From Falsiroseomonas ponticola (GTDB lineage: Bacteria > Pseudomonadota > Alphaproteobacteria > Acetobacterales > Acetobacteraceae): a DNA stretch of 64,000 bases. Shown in pieces: positions 1-9,822 of the stretch (the first letter of the stretch is position 1; the number at the start of each line of letters is the position of its first letter). The translations under genes and the position numbers were made by a program. The DNA lies in assembly GCF_016805305.1 (NCBI RefSeq), contig NZ_JAERQN010000007.1, positions 62,001 through 126,000 on the forward strand. The letters are read 5' to 3'. The notes under the pieces are model-generated. The model was not told where the DNA came from. It worked only from the letters and a program-made list of their open reading frames with translations, and made no database searches.

Positions 1-308
1 CTGGGCGCATCCCGCACCCGCCTGGTGGTGCGCCACATCCTGCCCAATGCGCTGGGGCCAGTGATCGTCGCCGCCACCATCGACGTCGCGGCCGCGATCC
101 TGGCGGAATCGACGCTGTCCTTCCTCGGCCTCGGCTTCCCGCCGGATATCCCGACCTGGGGGCGGCTGCTCTTCGACGCGAAGGATCACCTCGACTTCTC
201 GCCGCACTGGGCGCTGTTCCCGGGGCTCGCCATCTTCCTGACCGTGCTCAGCATCAACTATGTCGGCGACGGGCTGCGCGATGCGCTCGACCCGCGGCGC
301 GTGCAGTA

Positions 309-309
<1 letters not shown>
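1..309 (+). CDS. Peptide/nickel-type ABC transporter permease (DppC/OppC family), C-terminal fragment
   Basis: The first 103 codons in view are the end of an inner-membrane permease whose start lies outside the window. The opening residues carry the cytoplasmic EAA-type loop (LGASRTRLVVRHILPNAL) that docks on the ATPases. Hydrophobic segments and the closing DGLRDALDPR follow, which is characteristic of DppC/OppC proteins. The stop TAG overlaps the GTG start of the next ATPase gene, so this is an operon for import of oligopeptides or similar solutes. The substrate cannot be told from this fragment. Confidence 0.9.
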
Positions 310-1277
<968 letters not shown>

Positions 1278-1287
1278 GGCGCGCGCG

Positions 1288-2262
1288 ATGACCGAACCGC
1301 TGCTCTCCGTCCGCAACCTCCAGAAGCGCTTCGACGTGAAGGGCGGGCTGCTGCGCCGCACGATCGGCCAGGTGCATGCCGTCTCCGGCGTCTCCTTCGA
1401 CCTCGCCCCTGGGGAGACGCTGGGCCTGGTCGGCGAATCCGGCTGCGGGAAATCCACCACCGGCCGGCTGATCCTGCGCCTCATCGAGCCGACCGACGGC
1501 GAAGTGTGGTTCGAGGGGCGCAACGTGACCGCGCTGGATCACAACCAGCTCGGCACGCTGCGGCGCGACCTGCAGATCATCTTCCAGGACCCCTTCGCCA
1601 GCCTGAACCCCCGCATGACCGTCGGCGCCATCATCGCGGAGGCGCTGATCATCCACGGCCTGGCGAAGACGCGGCAGGAGCGGGAGGACCGCGTCGTGGA
1701 ACTGCTGGAGACGGTCGGGCTGAATGCCGACCACATGCGGCGCTTCCCGCATGAATTCTCGGGTGGCCAGCGCCAGCGCATCGGCATCGCGCGCGCGCTG
1801 GCCGTCTCGCCCAAGCTTGTCGTCTGCGACGAACCGGTCAGCGCGCTCGACGTCTCGATCCAGGCGCAGGTTGTGAATTTGCTGGAAGACCTGCAGGAGA
1901 AGTTCGGCCTAACCTACCTCTTCATCGCGCATGACCTGTCGGTGGTGGAGCACATCAGCGACCGGGTGGCGGTGATGTATCTCGGCCGGGTGGTGGAGAT
2001 CGCCTCCTCCCGCGACCTCTACGACACGCCGCTGCACCCCTATACGGAGGCGCTGCTCTCGGCCGTGCCGATCCCGGACCCCACGGTGAAGCGCACGCGC
2101 ATCCGTCTTCAGGGGGATGTGCCGAACCCGATCAACCCGCCGTCCGGCTGCCACTTCCACACGCGCTGCCCGATCGCGAAGTCCGATCCGTGCTCGACCC
2201 GGGTGCCGGAATTGCGCCAGGCGCGGGATGGCCACTGGGTGGCCTGCCACCTGCGGGGATAG
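1288..2262 (+). CDS. Peptide-type ABC transporter ATP-binding protein (DppF/OppF family)
   Basis: The second ATPase of the same importer, 324 residues, starting 10 bp after the DppD-like gene. Walker A GESGCGKS is at residues 49-56. The signature FSGGQRQRIGIARAL, Walker B VVCDEPVSALDVS and the C-terminal oligopeptide-transporter extension (NPPSGCHFHTRCP) are all present. DppD and DppF subunits form the heterodimeric motor under the two permeases. It closes the operon and converges on the response-regulator gene with only 3 bp between the stops. Confidence 0.92.
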   Translation: MTEPLLSVRNLQKRFDVKGGLLRRTIGQVHAVSGVSFDLAPGETLGLVGESGCGKSTTGRLILRLIEPTDGEVWFEGRNVTALDHNQLGTLRRDLQIIFQDPFASLNPRMTVGAIIAEALIIHGLAKTRQEREDRVVELLETVGLNADHMRRFPHEFSGGQRQRIGIARALAVSPKLVVCDEPVSALDVSIQAQVVNLLEDLQEKFGLTYLFIAHDLSVVEHISDRVAVMYLGRVVEIASSRDLYDTPLHPYTEALLSAVPIPDPTVKRTRIRLQGDVPNPINPPSGCHFHTRCPIAKSDPCSTRVPELRQARDGHWVACHLRG

Positions 2263-2265
2263 GCG

Positions 2266-3042
2266 CTACCAGGCCAGCCGGTAGCCGCGCCCCCGCACCG
2301 CCGCGACCGTGACCTGCCCCGCGGAGGATTCGCGCAGCTTCTGCCGCAGCATGGAGGCCAGCTGGTCCACGCCGCGCTGGTCCGGCAGCAGGCGCCGGCC
2401 GAGCGCGCGTTCGGAGATGCTGGCGCGATCGGCCAGGTTCTCCGGCGCTTCCAGCAGCAGGTGCAGCATGGAGGCCTCCCCGCCCGTCAGCCGGATCTCC
2501 CGCCCATCCGGGGCCACGATCCGCTGTCGCGTGGGTTCCAGCCGCAGGCCGACGATGTCCCAGGCGCCGGGCTGCGGCGTGGCGGCGGGGCGGGCCAGGG
2601 CGGCCACCGAATCCAGCCGCCGGCTCAGCGCGCGAATGCGGGCCACCATCTCCCGCAGCGAGAAGGGCTTGGTCAGGTAGTCGTCGGCGCCGACCTCCAG
2701 CCCGACGATGCGGTCCACCTCCGCCGCCCGGCCGCTGACCACGATGATGCCGATATCCGGCCGCCGCGCCGCTTCCTGCACGAAGGCGATGCCGTTGCCA
2801 TCGGGCAGGCCGAGATCGACCACGACGATGCGCGGGTTGCAGGCCGCGAGGCGCGCCCGGCCCATGGCCAGGGTCTCCGCCGCCTCCACCCGCCAGCCAT
2901 CCTGCGCCAGCGCGTCGCCGATCGACGCGGCGATGGCGGGGTCATCCTCCAGCACGAGAAGGGGGCGGGGTGCCGGCACGGGCTCCTCGACTGCCGTTGA
3001 AATGAAGCCGTCAACACAACCATACCGCGAAAAATTAACCAT
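2266..3042 (-). CDS. OmpR/PhoB-type response regulator
   Basis: A two-component transcription factor of 258 residues. The receiver domain spans about residues 28-140, with acidic pocket E32-D33-D34, phospho-acceptor D76 in VVVDLGLP and conserved K125 in LTKPFS. A winged-helix effector domain follows (about 160-258, ending in RGRGYRLAW). It lies 45 bp downstream of the HD-GYP gene on the same strand, so the two are probably co-transcribed. No histidine kinase is nearby. The region before the receiver is about 27 residues long, so a later start is possible. Confidence 0.88.
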   Translation of the reverse strand: MVNFSRYGCVDGFISTAVEEPVPAPRPLLVLEDDPAIAASIGDALAQDGWRVEAAETLAMGRARLAACNPRIVVVDLGLPDGNGIAFVQEAARRPDIGIIVVSGRAAEVDRIVGLEVGADDYLTKPFSLREMVARIRALSRRLDSVAALARPAATPQPGAWDIVGLRLEPTRQRIVAPDGREIRLTGGEASMLHLLLEAPENLADRASISERALGRRLLPDQRGVDQLASMLRQKLRESSAGQVTVAAVRGRGYRLAW

Positions 3043-3087
3043 GTCGACACGGATCAGGTGCTGGCGTCGCCGTGCCGTGGTGCCGGC

Positions 3088-3741
3088 TCAGGGCTCGAAC
3101 AGGGCCGAGAGCGCCGCATGCCCCCGTGACGCCGCCGCCAGCAGGATGGCGGTGGCCTCCGGGTCGAATTGCAGGCCGGCGCAGGCCCGCAGCTCCGCCA
3201 GCGCCGCCTCCCGCGTCAGGGGGGTGCGGTAGGCGCGGTCGGGCTCCACCATGGCGACGAGGGCATCGGCCACGGCGACGGCGCGGGCCAGGCGCGGCAG
3301 GCCGGCGGCCGGCAGCCCGGCGGGGTAGCCGCCGCCCTGCCAGCGTTCGTGATGCCCCAGCGCGACCTCGATGACCGCCGGCGGGAAATCCGCCTCCGCC
3401 AGGATGGCGGCGCCGGCCTCCGGATGGGCGCGGATCATGTCCCGGCCATCCTTGTCGAGGCCGGAGGGCGAATCGAGCATCCCCGGCGGGACCCGGAGCT
3501 TGCCGACATCATGCAGCAGCCCGGCGACGAAGGCCGTGGCGGGGTCGCCCAGCCAGGCCGGCGCCTCCGTCCCCATGGCGAGGAGCGCCTGGCCGACCCG
3601 CATCGAATGCCCGGCGCTGGGCGGGTGGTGGCGCTTCAGCCGGGCGAGGAGCGCCAGGGCGGCATTGCGCCGCGGATAGCTGTCCAGCAGCACGGCATAG
3701 GCCGCGCCGGGCGGGGGGGAGATCGGCCGGGCAGGTTCCAT
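3088..3741 (-). CDS. HD-GYP domain phosphohydrolase
   Basis: A 217-residue protein made almost only of an HD-GYP domain, the class that hydrolyses cyclic di-GMP. The metal-binding HD pair is at residues 77-78 (LLHDVGKLRVP). The HHE at 130-132 is followed by GGYP at 137-140, a slight variant of the canonical HHExxDGxGYP. No receiver or sensor domain is attached. The response regulator downstream may be its partner. The divergent neighbour is a GH8 endoglucanase, and cellulose metabolism is often under c-di-GMP control, but that link is inference here. Confidence 0.85.
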   Translation of the reverse strand: MEPARPISPPPGAAYAVLLDSYPRRNAALALLARLKRHHPPSAGHSMRVGQALLAMGTEAPAWLGDPATAFVAGLLHDVGKLRVPPGMLDSPSGLDKDGRDMIRAHPEAGAAILAEADFPPAVIEVALGHHERWQGGGYPAGLPAAGLPRLARAVAVADALVAMVEPDRAYRTPLTREAALAELRACAGLQFDPEATAILLAAASRGHAALSALFEP

Positions 3742-3885
3742 GAGGGGGAGGCTAGGCGTGGGCGCCGCGCGGGAAAGCCCCGGGGCGCGCGCGCCCTACA
3801 AAACCGAACAAAACCTGCGTCGATCCGACGCGACCCTTGCGCGTAACGGTGGCTGCGGATGCAACCGGAAGGAGGGGTTCTGGCG

Positions 3886-4995
3886 ATGCGGCGCGATGGC
3901 CTTGCCCGCAGGTCGCTGCTGCGCCTGGCGCCCGGCCTGGCGGCGAGCCTGGCCGCCGCCCCGGCGCGGGCGACGCTGCCGGTGGCCCCGCACCCCGCGG
4001 GGGTGGCGGATTGGGATGATTTCCGCCGCCGCTTCATCACCCATGACGGCCGCGTGGTGGATAACGGCAATGCCGGCGCGACGCATTCCGAGGGGCAGGG
4101 CGCCGCCATGCTCTTCGCCGTCCGCTTCGATGACCGCGCGACCTTCGACCGGCTGCTCCGCTTCAGCCGCCAGGCGCTGCGGCGGCCGGATGATTCGCTG
4201 CTGGCCTGGCGCTACCAGCCCGGCGCCGCCGTGCCGGTCGCGGACCTCAACAACGCCACGGATGGAGACCTGCTGGGCGGCTGGGCGCTGGCGGAGGCGG
4301 CATCCCGCTGGTCCTCCGGCGAATACCGGCGGCTGGCGGCGCAGGTGGCGCGGGACGTGCTGCGGCGCCTGGTGCTGGCGCATGCCGATGGGCCGGTGCT
4401 GCTGCCGGGGGCGGAGGGTTTCCTCAAGCCCGACCATGTCGTGGTCAATCCGGGCTACTTCATGCCCAACGCGCTGCGGGCCCTGGCGCCCCTGGCGCCG
4501 AGCCCGGCCTGGGCGGGGCTGGAGGCGATGGGCCGGCAGGTGACGGACCGCGCCCGCTTCGGCCGCTGGCGGCTGCCGGCCGATTGGGTGGCGCTGTCGC
4601 GCGGCGATGGCAGGCCGGTGCTGGCGCCCGGGCCGGCGCCGCGATTCTCCTACGACGCGGTGCGGGTGCCGCTGCACCTGATCTGGTCGGGCAGCGTGGC
4701 CGCGCCGGCCCTGCTGGCGCTGGCGGAATTCTGGGCGGAGCCGGAGCACGCGGCGGCACCAGCCTGGGTCGATCTCCGCAGCAACCTGGTGGCGCCCTAT
4801 CGCGGGGATCTGGGCATCCAGGCCGTGGCGCAGCTGACGGTGGCGACGGTGCTGGGCCGCGTCTCGGCCCTGCCGCGGGTGGAGGAGGCGACGCTCTACT
4901 ACCCCGCCTCCCTCGCCCTGCAATGCCGCCTGGCCTGGCAGGATATCGGCCCGCGGATCGCTGCCGCCCCCGTGATGGGCGCGGCGCCGGCCTGA
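3886..4995 (+). CDS. Glycoside hydrolase family 8 (BcsZ-like endo-beta-1,4-glucanase)
   Basis: An exported endoglucanase of 369 residues from the chosen ATG, which has an AAGGAGG-type ribosome site about 10 bp upstream; an in-frame ATG at 3859 is less likely. The N-terminus has twin arginine-like and hydrophobic features ending in APARA, so export is expected. The GH8 hallmarks are HSEGQG with the general-acid Glu at residue 69 and NNATDGD with Asp126. In cellulose-making bacteria BcsZ trims nascent cellulose. No bcs genes are in view, so the role could instead be degradation. Confidence 0.87.
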   Translation: MRRDGLARRSLLRLAPGLAASLAAAPARATLPVAPHPAGVADWDDFRRRFITHDGRVVDNGNAGATHSEGQGAAMLFAVRFDDRATFDRLLRFSRQALRRPDDSLLAWRYQPGAAVPVADLNNATDGDLLGGWALAEAASRWSSGEYRRLAAQVARDVLRRLVLAHADGPVLLPGAEGFLKPDHVVVNPGYFMPNALRALAPLAPSPAWAGLEAMGRQVTDRARFGRWRLPADWVALSRGDGRPVLAPGPAPRFSYDAVRVPLHLIWSGSVAAPALLALAEFWAEPEHAAAPAWVDLRSNLVAPYRGDLGIQAVAQLTVATVLGRVSALPRVEEATLYYPASLALQCRLAWQDIGPRIAAAPVMGAAPA

Positions 4996-5063
4996 CCGCG
5001 CGGCGCGGTGGCGCGCGCCCGCCCTCCGGTGATATCGGAGGGGCCTGTCGGGAGGCGCGCTGG

Positions 5064-5780
5064 ATGCGAAGCGGCATGGTTTGGCGGGCGGGGGTGGCCG
5101 TCCTCGGGATGGCGGCGCTGGCGGGCCCGGCTTCCGCCCAGGGCGGCGATCCGCTGGAGCGGGTGAACCGCTACACCCATGGCTTGAACGCCGCGCTGCG
5201 CGCCCATGTGCTGACGCCGGCGGCGCGCGCCTATGTCGGGCAGGTGCCGGCGGAGGTTCGCCAGGGCATCGGCCAGGCGCTGTCCAACCTGGGGGAGCCG
5301 GTGACGGCGATCGCCGGGCTGGCGGGCGGGGAATTCGCCATCGCCGGCAATGCGCTGCAGCGCTTCGGCATCAACACGGTGCTGGGCTATGGCGGGGTGC
5401 GGGACGTGGCGGCGGAACGCGGGCTGGCGCCGCGGCCCTTCGGCCTGGCGGATGCCGCCTGCGGCTGGGGCGTGCCGAGCGGACCCTACCTGGTGCTGCC
5501 GGTGCTTGGCCCTTCCACCCTGCGCGATGCCGCGGCGAGCATCGCGACCGGCCTCGCCCTGTCCCAGGCGCTGGGGGCGGAGGCGCTGCTGGGCTGGCAG
5601 GCGGGATCGTCCTTCCACGGCTATGCGGAGGTCCATCGCGACCTGGATGCGGCGGATGCGCAGGCGCTGGATCCCTACGCCATGCAGCGCAGCGCCCATC
5701 TGCAGCGCCGCGCCCGCGCCTGCCCTGGCGACGGGGCGCTGCAGGTCGCGGCGGGGCTGGTCGAGGCGGAGGAGGAGTAG
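5064..5780 (+). CDS. MlaA/VacJ family protein
   Basis: A 238-residue exported protein of the MlaA family, the outer-membrane component that removes misplaced phospholipids from the outer leaflet. Family features are DPLERVNRYTHGLN after the signal peptide, SNLGEPVTAIAGL, FGINTVLGYGG, GVPSGPYLVLPVLGPSTLRDA and a closing DPYAMQRSAHLQRR. The signal peptide ends in PASAQ with no lipobox cysteine, whereas many homologues are lipoproteins. No mlaBCDEF genes are beside it. It lies 68 bp after the GH8 gene and may be co-transcribed. Confidence 0.88.
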   Translation: MRSGMVWRAGVAVLGMAALAGPASAQGGDPLERVNRYTHGLNAALRAHVLTPAARAYVGQVPAEVRQGIGQALSNLGEPVTAIAGLAGGEFAIAGNALQRFGINTVLGYGGVRDVAAERGLAPRPFGLADAACGWGVPSGPYLVLPVLGPSTLRDAAASIATGLALSQALGAEALLGWQAGSSFHGYAEVHRDLDAADAQALDPYAMQRSAHLQRRARACPGDGALQVAAGLVEAEEE

Positions 5781-6908
5781 CTACAGCCGCGCGCCTGCGA
5801 TCCGCGCGCCCTCGACCAGGGAGGCCAGCTTCGCCCAGGCGATGTCGCCATGCACGGCGCCATAGCCCGCGAAGGTGCCGAAGCCGCAATCCGTGCCGGC
5901 GATGACGCGATCGGGCCCGACGATGCGGGCGAAGGTCTCGATCCGCTGCGCCACCAGCTCCGGGTGCTCCACGAAGTTGGTGGTGCTGTCGAGGCAGCCG
6001 GGGATCAGCACCCAGTCCGGCGGCAAGGGCGTGTCGCGCCACACCGTCCATTCATGCGCGTGGCGGGGGTTCGACGCCTCGAACAGCAGCCCGCCGATGC
6101 GCAGCTTCAGCAGTTCCGGCAGCACGCGCGCCAGCGCGATGTCGCGGGTGTGCGGGCCCTCGTAGTTCCCCCAGCAGATGTGCAGGCGCACGCGCCGGGG
6201 GTCGATGTTGCGCAGCGCGTGGTTGATGATCTCGACATGGCGCGCGGCGCGGCGGAGGAAGTCGTCCTCGCTCATCTCCGGATAGAGCATGTGGCGGCCG
6301 AGGCCGAGGTCCGGCGCATCGATCTGCACCGTGAGGCCCGCTGCGACGATGCCCTCATATTCATGGCGCATCCCCTCCGCCAGGTCCTGCATGTAGCTGT
6401 CGATGTCGGGATGGATGTCGGAGGGCTGGAACAGCGCGATGACGCCGGGGGAGGCGCTGTTCATGAAGCCGTCGCGATAGCCGGCCTTCTCCATTGCCGC
6501 CTTCATCACCGTCAGGTCGCGCGCCAGCGGTGCCATGTCCTTCACCGTGATCGGCGCGGTGCAGCGCGGCCGGCGATAGGTCGGCGTGCCGCCGGCCCTG
6601 GACAGCTTCTCCATGTAGGAGGGGAAATCCTGGAGGTCCGCCGGTGCGCGGCGCGGGCTGTCGCCGGAGAAGCCCGTCAGCCGGTCCTTGATGTAGGTGG
6701 CGTAGGAGATCTTGGATGTCTCGCCATCCGAGGGCAGGTCGATGCCGATCGCGGCCTGGCGCGCCAGCACGGCATGCGTCGCTTCCTCCATCGCCTGGTC
6801 ATAGGCGGCGGGGTCGAAGGGCTGCTCGCGTTCGCGGGTGAAGAGCAGGTCGGCGACGATCTGGCTGCGGGGCAGGGAGCCCACATGCGTGGTCAGGATG
6901 CGTGCCAT
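5781..6908 (-). CDS. Cobalamin-independent methionine synthase C-terminal-domain protein (MetE-like)
   Basis: A 375-residue protein equal to the catalytic half of MetE, without the N-terminal folate-binding half. The four zinc ligands are present: H243 and C245 in LHICWGN, E277 in LLFEASN and C341 in GTDCGFG. The opening TTHVGSLPR is also typical. Stand-alone forms transfer methyl groups from donors other than triglutamyl-folate or act on unknown thiols, so the reaction is open. The start was taken at 6908 because the upstream cupin stop overlaps it (TGATG). It is the last gene of the LacI-controlled operon. Confidence 0.85.
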   Translation of the reverse strand: MARILTTHVGSLPRSQIVADLLFTREREQPFDPAAYDQAMEEATHAVLARQAAIGIDLPSDGETSKISYATYIKDRLTGFSGDSPRRAPADLQDFPSYMEKLSRAGGTPTYRRPRCTAPITVKDMAPLARDLTVMKAAMEKAGYRDGFMNSASPGVIALFQPSDIHPDIDSYMQDLAEGMRHEYEGIVAAGLTVQIDAPDLGLGRHMLYPEMSEDDFLRRAARHVEIINHALRNIDPRRVRLHICWGNYEGPHTRDIALARVLPELLKLRIGGLLFEASNPRHAHEWTVWRDTPLPPDWVLIPGCLDSTTNFVEHPELVAQRIETFARIVGPDRVIAGTDCGFGTFAGYGAVHGDIAWAKLASLVEGARIAGARL

Positions 6909-7906
6909 CACACGAACTCCGGCGCCGCAGGCGAATCGCCGCCGCGGACGACATAGGCGGCGACGCCGTTGGAGGAGCAGGCGCGGAAGGCGCGGGGCAG
7001 GCCCTTCGGCGTGGTGAAGGTGTCGCCCGGGCCCATGATCACCTCGCCCTCGGGCGTCGTCACCTGCAGCACGCCGCGATGGACGAAGATCACCTCCTCC
7101 TCCGCCCGCCGGTGGGACGGCACGGTGGCGCCGGATTCGAGGCGGAGCGCGCGGAGGTTGAAGCCATGCGGCCACCAGCCCGCGATGGGGCCGGGGGCGA
7201 AGCCATCGGCGGTGGCCTGCGGCGTGATGATGCCGAGTTCCTCGACGCCATCGCGCGCGAGCGGCGAGGCGGGGTTCGGCGCGAAGTCGCGCGGCTTCAC
7301 CACGCAGCCCGCCAGCTTGTCGGCGGGCGGCGTCGCCAGCGCGGCGATGTCGCCGGCGGTTGGCGCGCGTTGCAGCGTGGCGCCGGCGGGCACGGCCTCG
7401 CCCAGCGTGGTGTCCACCAGGCGGCCGCCTTCCAGCAGCACCAGGCCGTATTCCTTCGCGAGGTCGAAGACGCGCGGGCTCCACGTCACCTTGCCGGGAT
7501 TGTCGCGGCCGAGCACGGCGAAGAGGAAGCCCGTCTCCTCCCCGATATTCTCGAAGCCGCGGAACATGTGGATGGGGATGGAGATGACGTCCCCTTCCTC
7601 CATCACCGCCTCGCCCTCATCCGCATTGACGCCGAAGATCATGCGCCAGCGGCCCTTGTGGACGATGAAGACCTCCGCCGTCTCATGGCTGTGCTGGCTG
7701 TTGAGGCAGCGCGGCGGCTGGCGGGCGCCGCCGATGTTGAAGCCGTGCGGCTCGGCGATGTGGACGTGCTGATTCGGATTCTCGCTGACGCCAGGCCCGA
7801 TCAGCGTGAAGTTCTCCTTCTGGTCGGAACCGGGGGTGCGGCTGTCCACAAAGGCGTTGCGGCAGGGGATGAGGTCCGCGTAGCGGATCAGGCGATGCTG
7901 GATCAT
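6908..7906 (-). CDS. Two-cupin-domain protein
   Basis: A 332-residue bicupin. The first cupin (about residues 60-135) has HSHETAEVFIVHKGRW and a second-motif region around IPIHMFRGFENIG. The second (about 230-310) has SHRRAEEEVIFVHRG and GPGDTFTTPKGLPRAF. The histidine-rich first domain can bind a metal. The second lacks the classic HxH and may be degenerate. Bicupins include dioxygenases and sugar-binding proteins, and the substrate is unknown. The gene overlaps the ATPase stop by 4 bp and the MetE-like start by 1 bp, so the three are translationally linked. Confidence 0.8.
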   Translation of the reverse strand: MIQHRLIRYADLIPCRNAFVDSRTPGSDQKENFTLIGPGVSENPNQHVHIAEPHGFNIGGARQPPRCLNSQHSHETAEVFIVHKGRWRMIFGVNADEGEAVMEEGDVISIPIHMFRGFENIGEETGFLFAVLGRDNPGKVTWSPRVFDLAKEYGLVLLEGGRLVDTTLGEAVPAGATLQRAPTAGDIAALATPPADKLAGCVVKPRDFAPNPASPLARDGVEELGIITPQATADGFAPGPIAGWWPHGFNLRALRLESGATVPSHRRAEEEVIFVHRGVLQVTTPEGEVIMGPGDTFTTPKGLPRAFRACSSNGVAAYVVRGGDSPAAPEFV

Positions 7907-8973
7907 CGGGGGGCTTCCGGATTGAGGCGCCTGGTGGTGGCGGCGTCGAAGAGGTGCAGGCGCGTGGCATCGAGGCGGAGGGCGACGGCGCTGCCGATCT
8001 CCGCCCGCCAGGCGCGATCGGCCTTGGCGATGATCCGAGCCTCGCCGGCCATGGCGGTGACGAGCACGGCATCGCCGGTGAGTTCGACCGCGTAGATGCT
8101 GGCATCGAGGTCACCGGAACCGGCGGGCGCGACCGTCACATCCTCCGGCCGCACGCCGAGCACGGCGGGGCCCGCTTGGCCGCGCACGCCGGTGACGCAG
8201 CGGAAGCCGCCGGGGGCGGTGAAGACGCCGTCCGCATGCTGGCCGGTGACGAGGTTCATGGGCGGCGATCCGATGAAGCCCGCGACGAAGAGGTCCGCGG
8301 GGCGGTCATAGATCACCTCCGGCGTGTCGAGCTGCCGGATCTCGCCCTGGTTCATGACGGCGACGCGGTGCGCCAGCGTCATCGCCTCGATCTGGTCATG
8401 GGTGACATAGACCGTGGTAACGCCGAGTTCGTGCTGGAGGTGCTTGATCTCGGCCCGCGTCGAGACGCGCAGCTTGGCATCGAGGTTCGACAGCGGCTCA
8501 TCCATCAGGAAGACGGTCGGGCGGCGGATGATGGCGCGGGCCAGGGCCACGCGCTGCCGCTGGCCGCCGGAGAGTTCGCGCGGCTTGCGATGCAGCAGGT
8601 CGCCCAGTTCCACCTTGGCGGCGGCGGCCCTGACCTGCGCGTCCCGCTCCGCGCCCTTGATGCCGCGCAGCTTCAGCGGATAGCCGATATTGTCGGCCAC
8701 CGTCATGTGGGGATAGAGGCCGTAGGACTGGAACACCATGGCGATGTCGCGTTCGCGCGGCGGCAGATCGTTCACCCGCTGGCCGCCGATCAGGATGTCG
8801 CCGCTGGTCGGTTCCTCCAGCCCCGCGATCATGCGCATCGTCGTCGTCTTGCCGCAGCCCGAGGGGCCGAGCAGGACCATGAATTCGCCATCGCGGATGG
8901 CGAGCGACTGGTCCCGCACCGCGACGAAGCCGCCCCAGCGCTTGGTGACGTTGAGAAGGGCTACATCCGCCAC
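7903..8973 (-). CDS. Sugar-type ABC transporter ATP-binding protein (UgpC/MalK family)
   Basis: A 356-residue ATPase of the CUT1 class. Walker A GPSGCGKT is at residues 36-43, with signature LSGGQRQRVALARA and Walker B FLMDEPLSNLDAKLR. The C-terminal regulatory OB-fold region is present (VLGVRPEDV). It powers the two permeases encoded just upstream and starts 7 bp after the MalG-like stop. CUT1 systems usually import oligosaccharides or glycerol phosphates, but the cupin and MetE-like partners suggest a less usual solute here. Confidence 0.92.
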   Translation of the reverse strand: MADVALLNVTKRWGGFVAVRDQSLAIRDGEFMVLLGPSGCGKTTTMRMIAGLEEPTSGDILIGGQRVNDLPPRERDIAMVFQSYGLYPHMTVADNIGYPLKLRGIKGAERDAQVRAAAAKVELGDLLHRKPRELSGGQRQRVALARAIIRRPTVFLMDEPLSNLDAKLRVSTRAEIKHLQHELGVTTVYVTHDQIEAMTLAHRVAVMNQGEIRQLDTPEVIYDRPADLFVAGFIGSPPMNLVTGQHADGVFTAPGGFRCVTGVRGQAGPAVLGVRPEDVTVAPAGSGDLDASIYAVELTGDAVLVTAMAGEARIIAKADRAWRAEIGSAVALRLDATRLHLFDAATTRRLNPEAPR

Positions 8974-8980
8974 ATCGGCC

Positions 8981-9820
8981 TCACTTGACGGCGCCGCCGG
9001 TCATGCCGCGGACGAAGTGCCGCTGGATGACGGAGGACAGGAAGAACATCGGTATCGAGATCAGGATGCCGGCCGCCGCGATCAGCTCCCACAGATCGCC
9101 ACGTTCCGTCCGGAAGCGCGTGATGCCGACGGGCAGCGTGACGGCATCGTCGCGCGTCAGGATCAGGGCGAAGAGGAACTCGTTCCAGGTCAGGATGAAG
9201 CAGAAGACGGCGGTGACGACGACGCCGGGCCAGACCATCGGCACGACGATGTCGATGATGACGCGCAGCCTGGTCGCGCCATCGACCATCGCCGCTTCCT
9301 CGGATTCCGTGGGCACGGCATCGAGGAACCCTTTCAGCATCCAGACCGCGAAGGGGGTCACGATGGCGAGGTTGACGACGACCAGCGCGAGATGCGTGTC
9401 GAGCAGGCCGAGGTCCCGGAACAGCAGGTAGAAGGGCAGCACGACGACGACGGCGGGGATGAACTGCGTGGCCAGGATGGTGAAGAACAGCGCGCCCTTG
9501 AAGGGCATCTCGAACCGGCTGAAGGCATAGGCGGCGAGGGTGGAGGCGGGGATGGAGACCGCGACGGTGAGCCCCGCCACCACCAGGCTGTTCAGGAAGG
9601 TCTGCCCGATGTTCCAGGGATGCGCGAAGATCGCGCGGAAATTGTCGAGCGTCGGCGTGAAGAAGACCGTCAGGTCGAAGAGGTCCACCGGCCGCTTGAA
9701 GGCCGTCAGCGCCATCCAGAGGATGGGGAAGAGGATCAGGAACAGCACCAGCAGCAGGATGGCGGATTCCACCCCGCGCCAGGCCAGGCGCCGCCGCCGC
9801 GCGCGCGCGTTGCGGTCCAT
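8981..9820 (-). CDS. Sugar-type ABC transporter permease (MalG/UgpE family)
   Basis: Inner-membrane permease of 279 residues with six hydrophobic segments. The EAA loop is EEAAMVDGATRLRVI, the contact site for the ATPase. The ATG at 9820 was chosen because it lies 2 bp after the MalF-like stop and is followed by a positively charged stretch (MDRNARARRRR) and then the first membrane helix. The longer frame upstream is antisense-type coding shadow of the MalF-like gene. Confidence 0.9.
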   Translation of the reverse strand: MDRNARARRRRLAWRGVESAILLLVLFLILFPILWMALTAFKRPVDLFDLTVFFTPTLDNFRAIFAHPWNIGQTFLNSLVVAGLTVAVSIPASTLAAYAFSRFEMPFKGALFFTILATQFIPAVVVVLPFYLLFRDLGLLDTHLALVVVNLAIVTPFAVWMLKGFLDAVPTESEEAAMVDGATRLRVIIDIVVPMVWPGVVVTAVFCFILTWNEFLFALILTRDDAVTLPVGITRFRTERGDLWELIAAAGILISIPMFFLSSVIQRHFVRGMTGGAVK

Positions 9821-9822
9821 GC

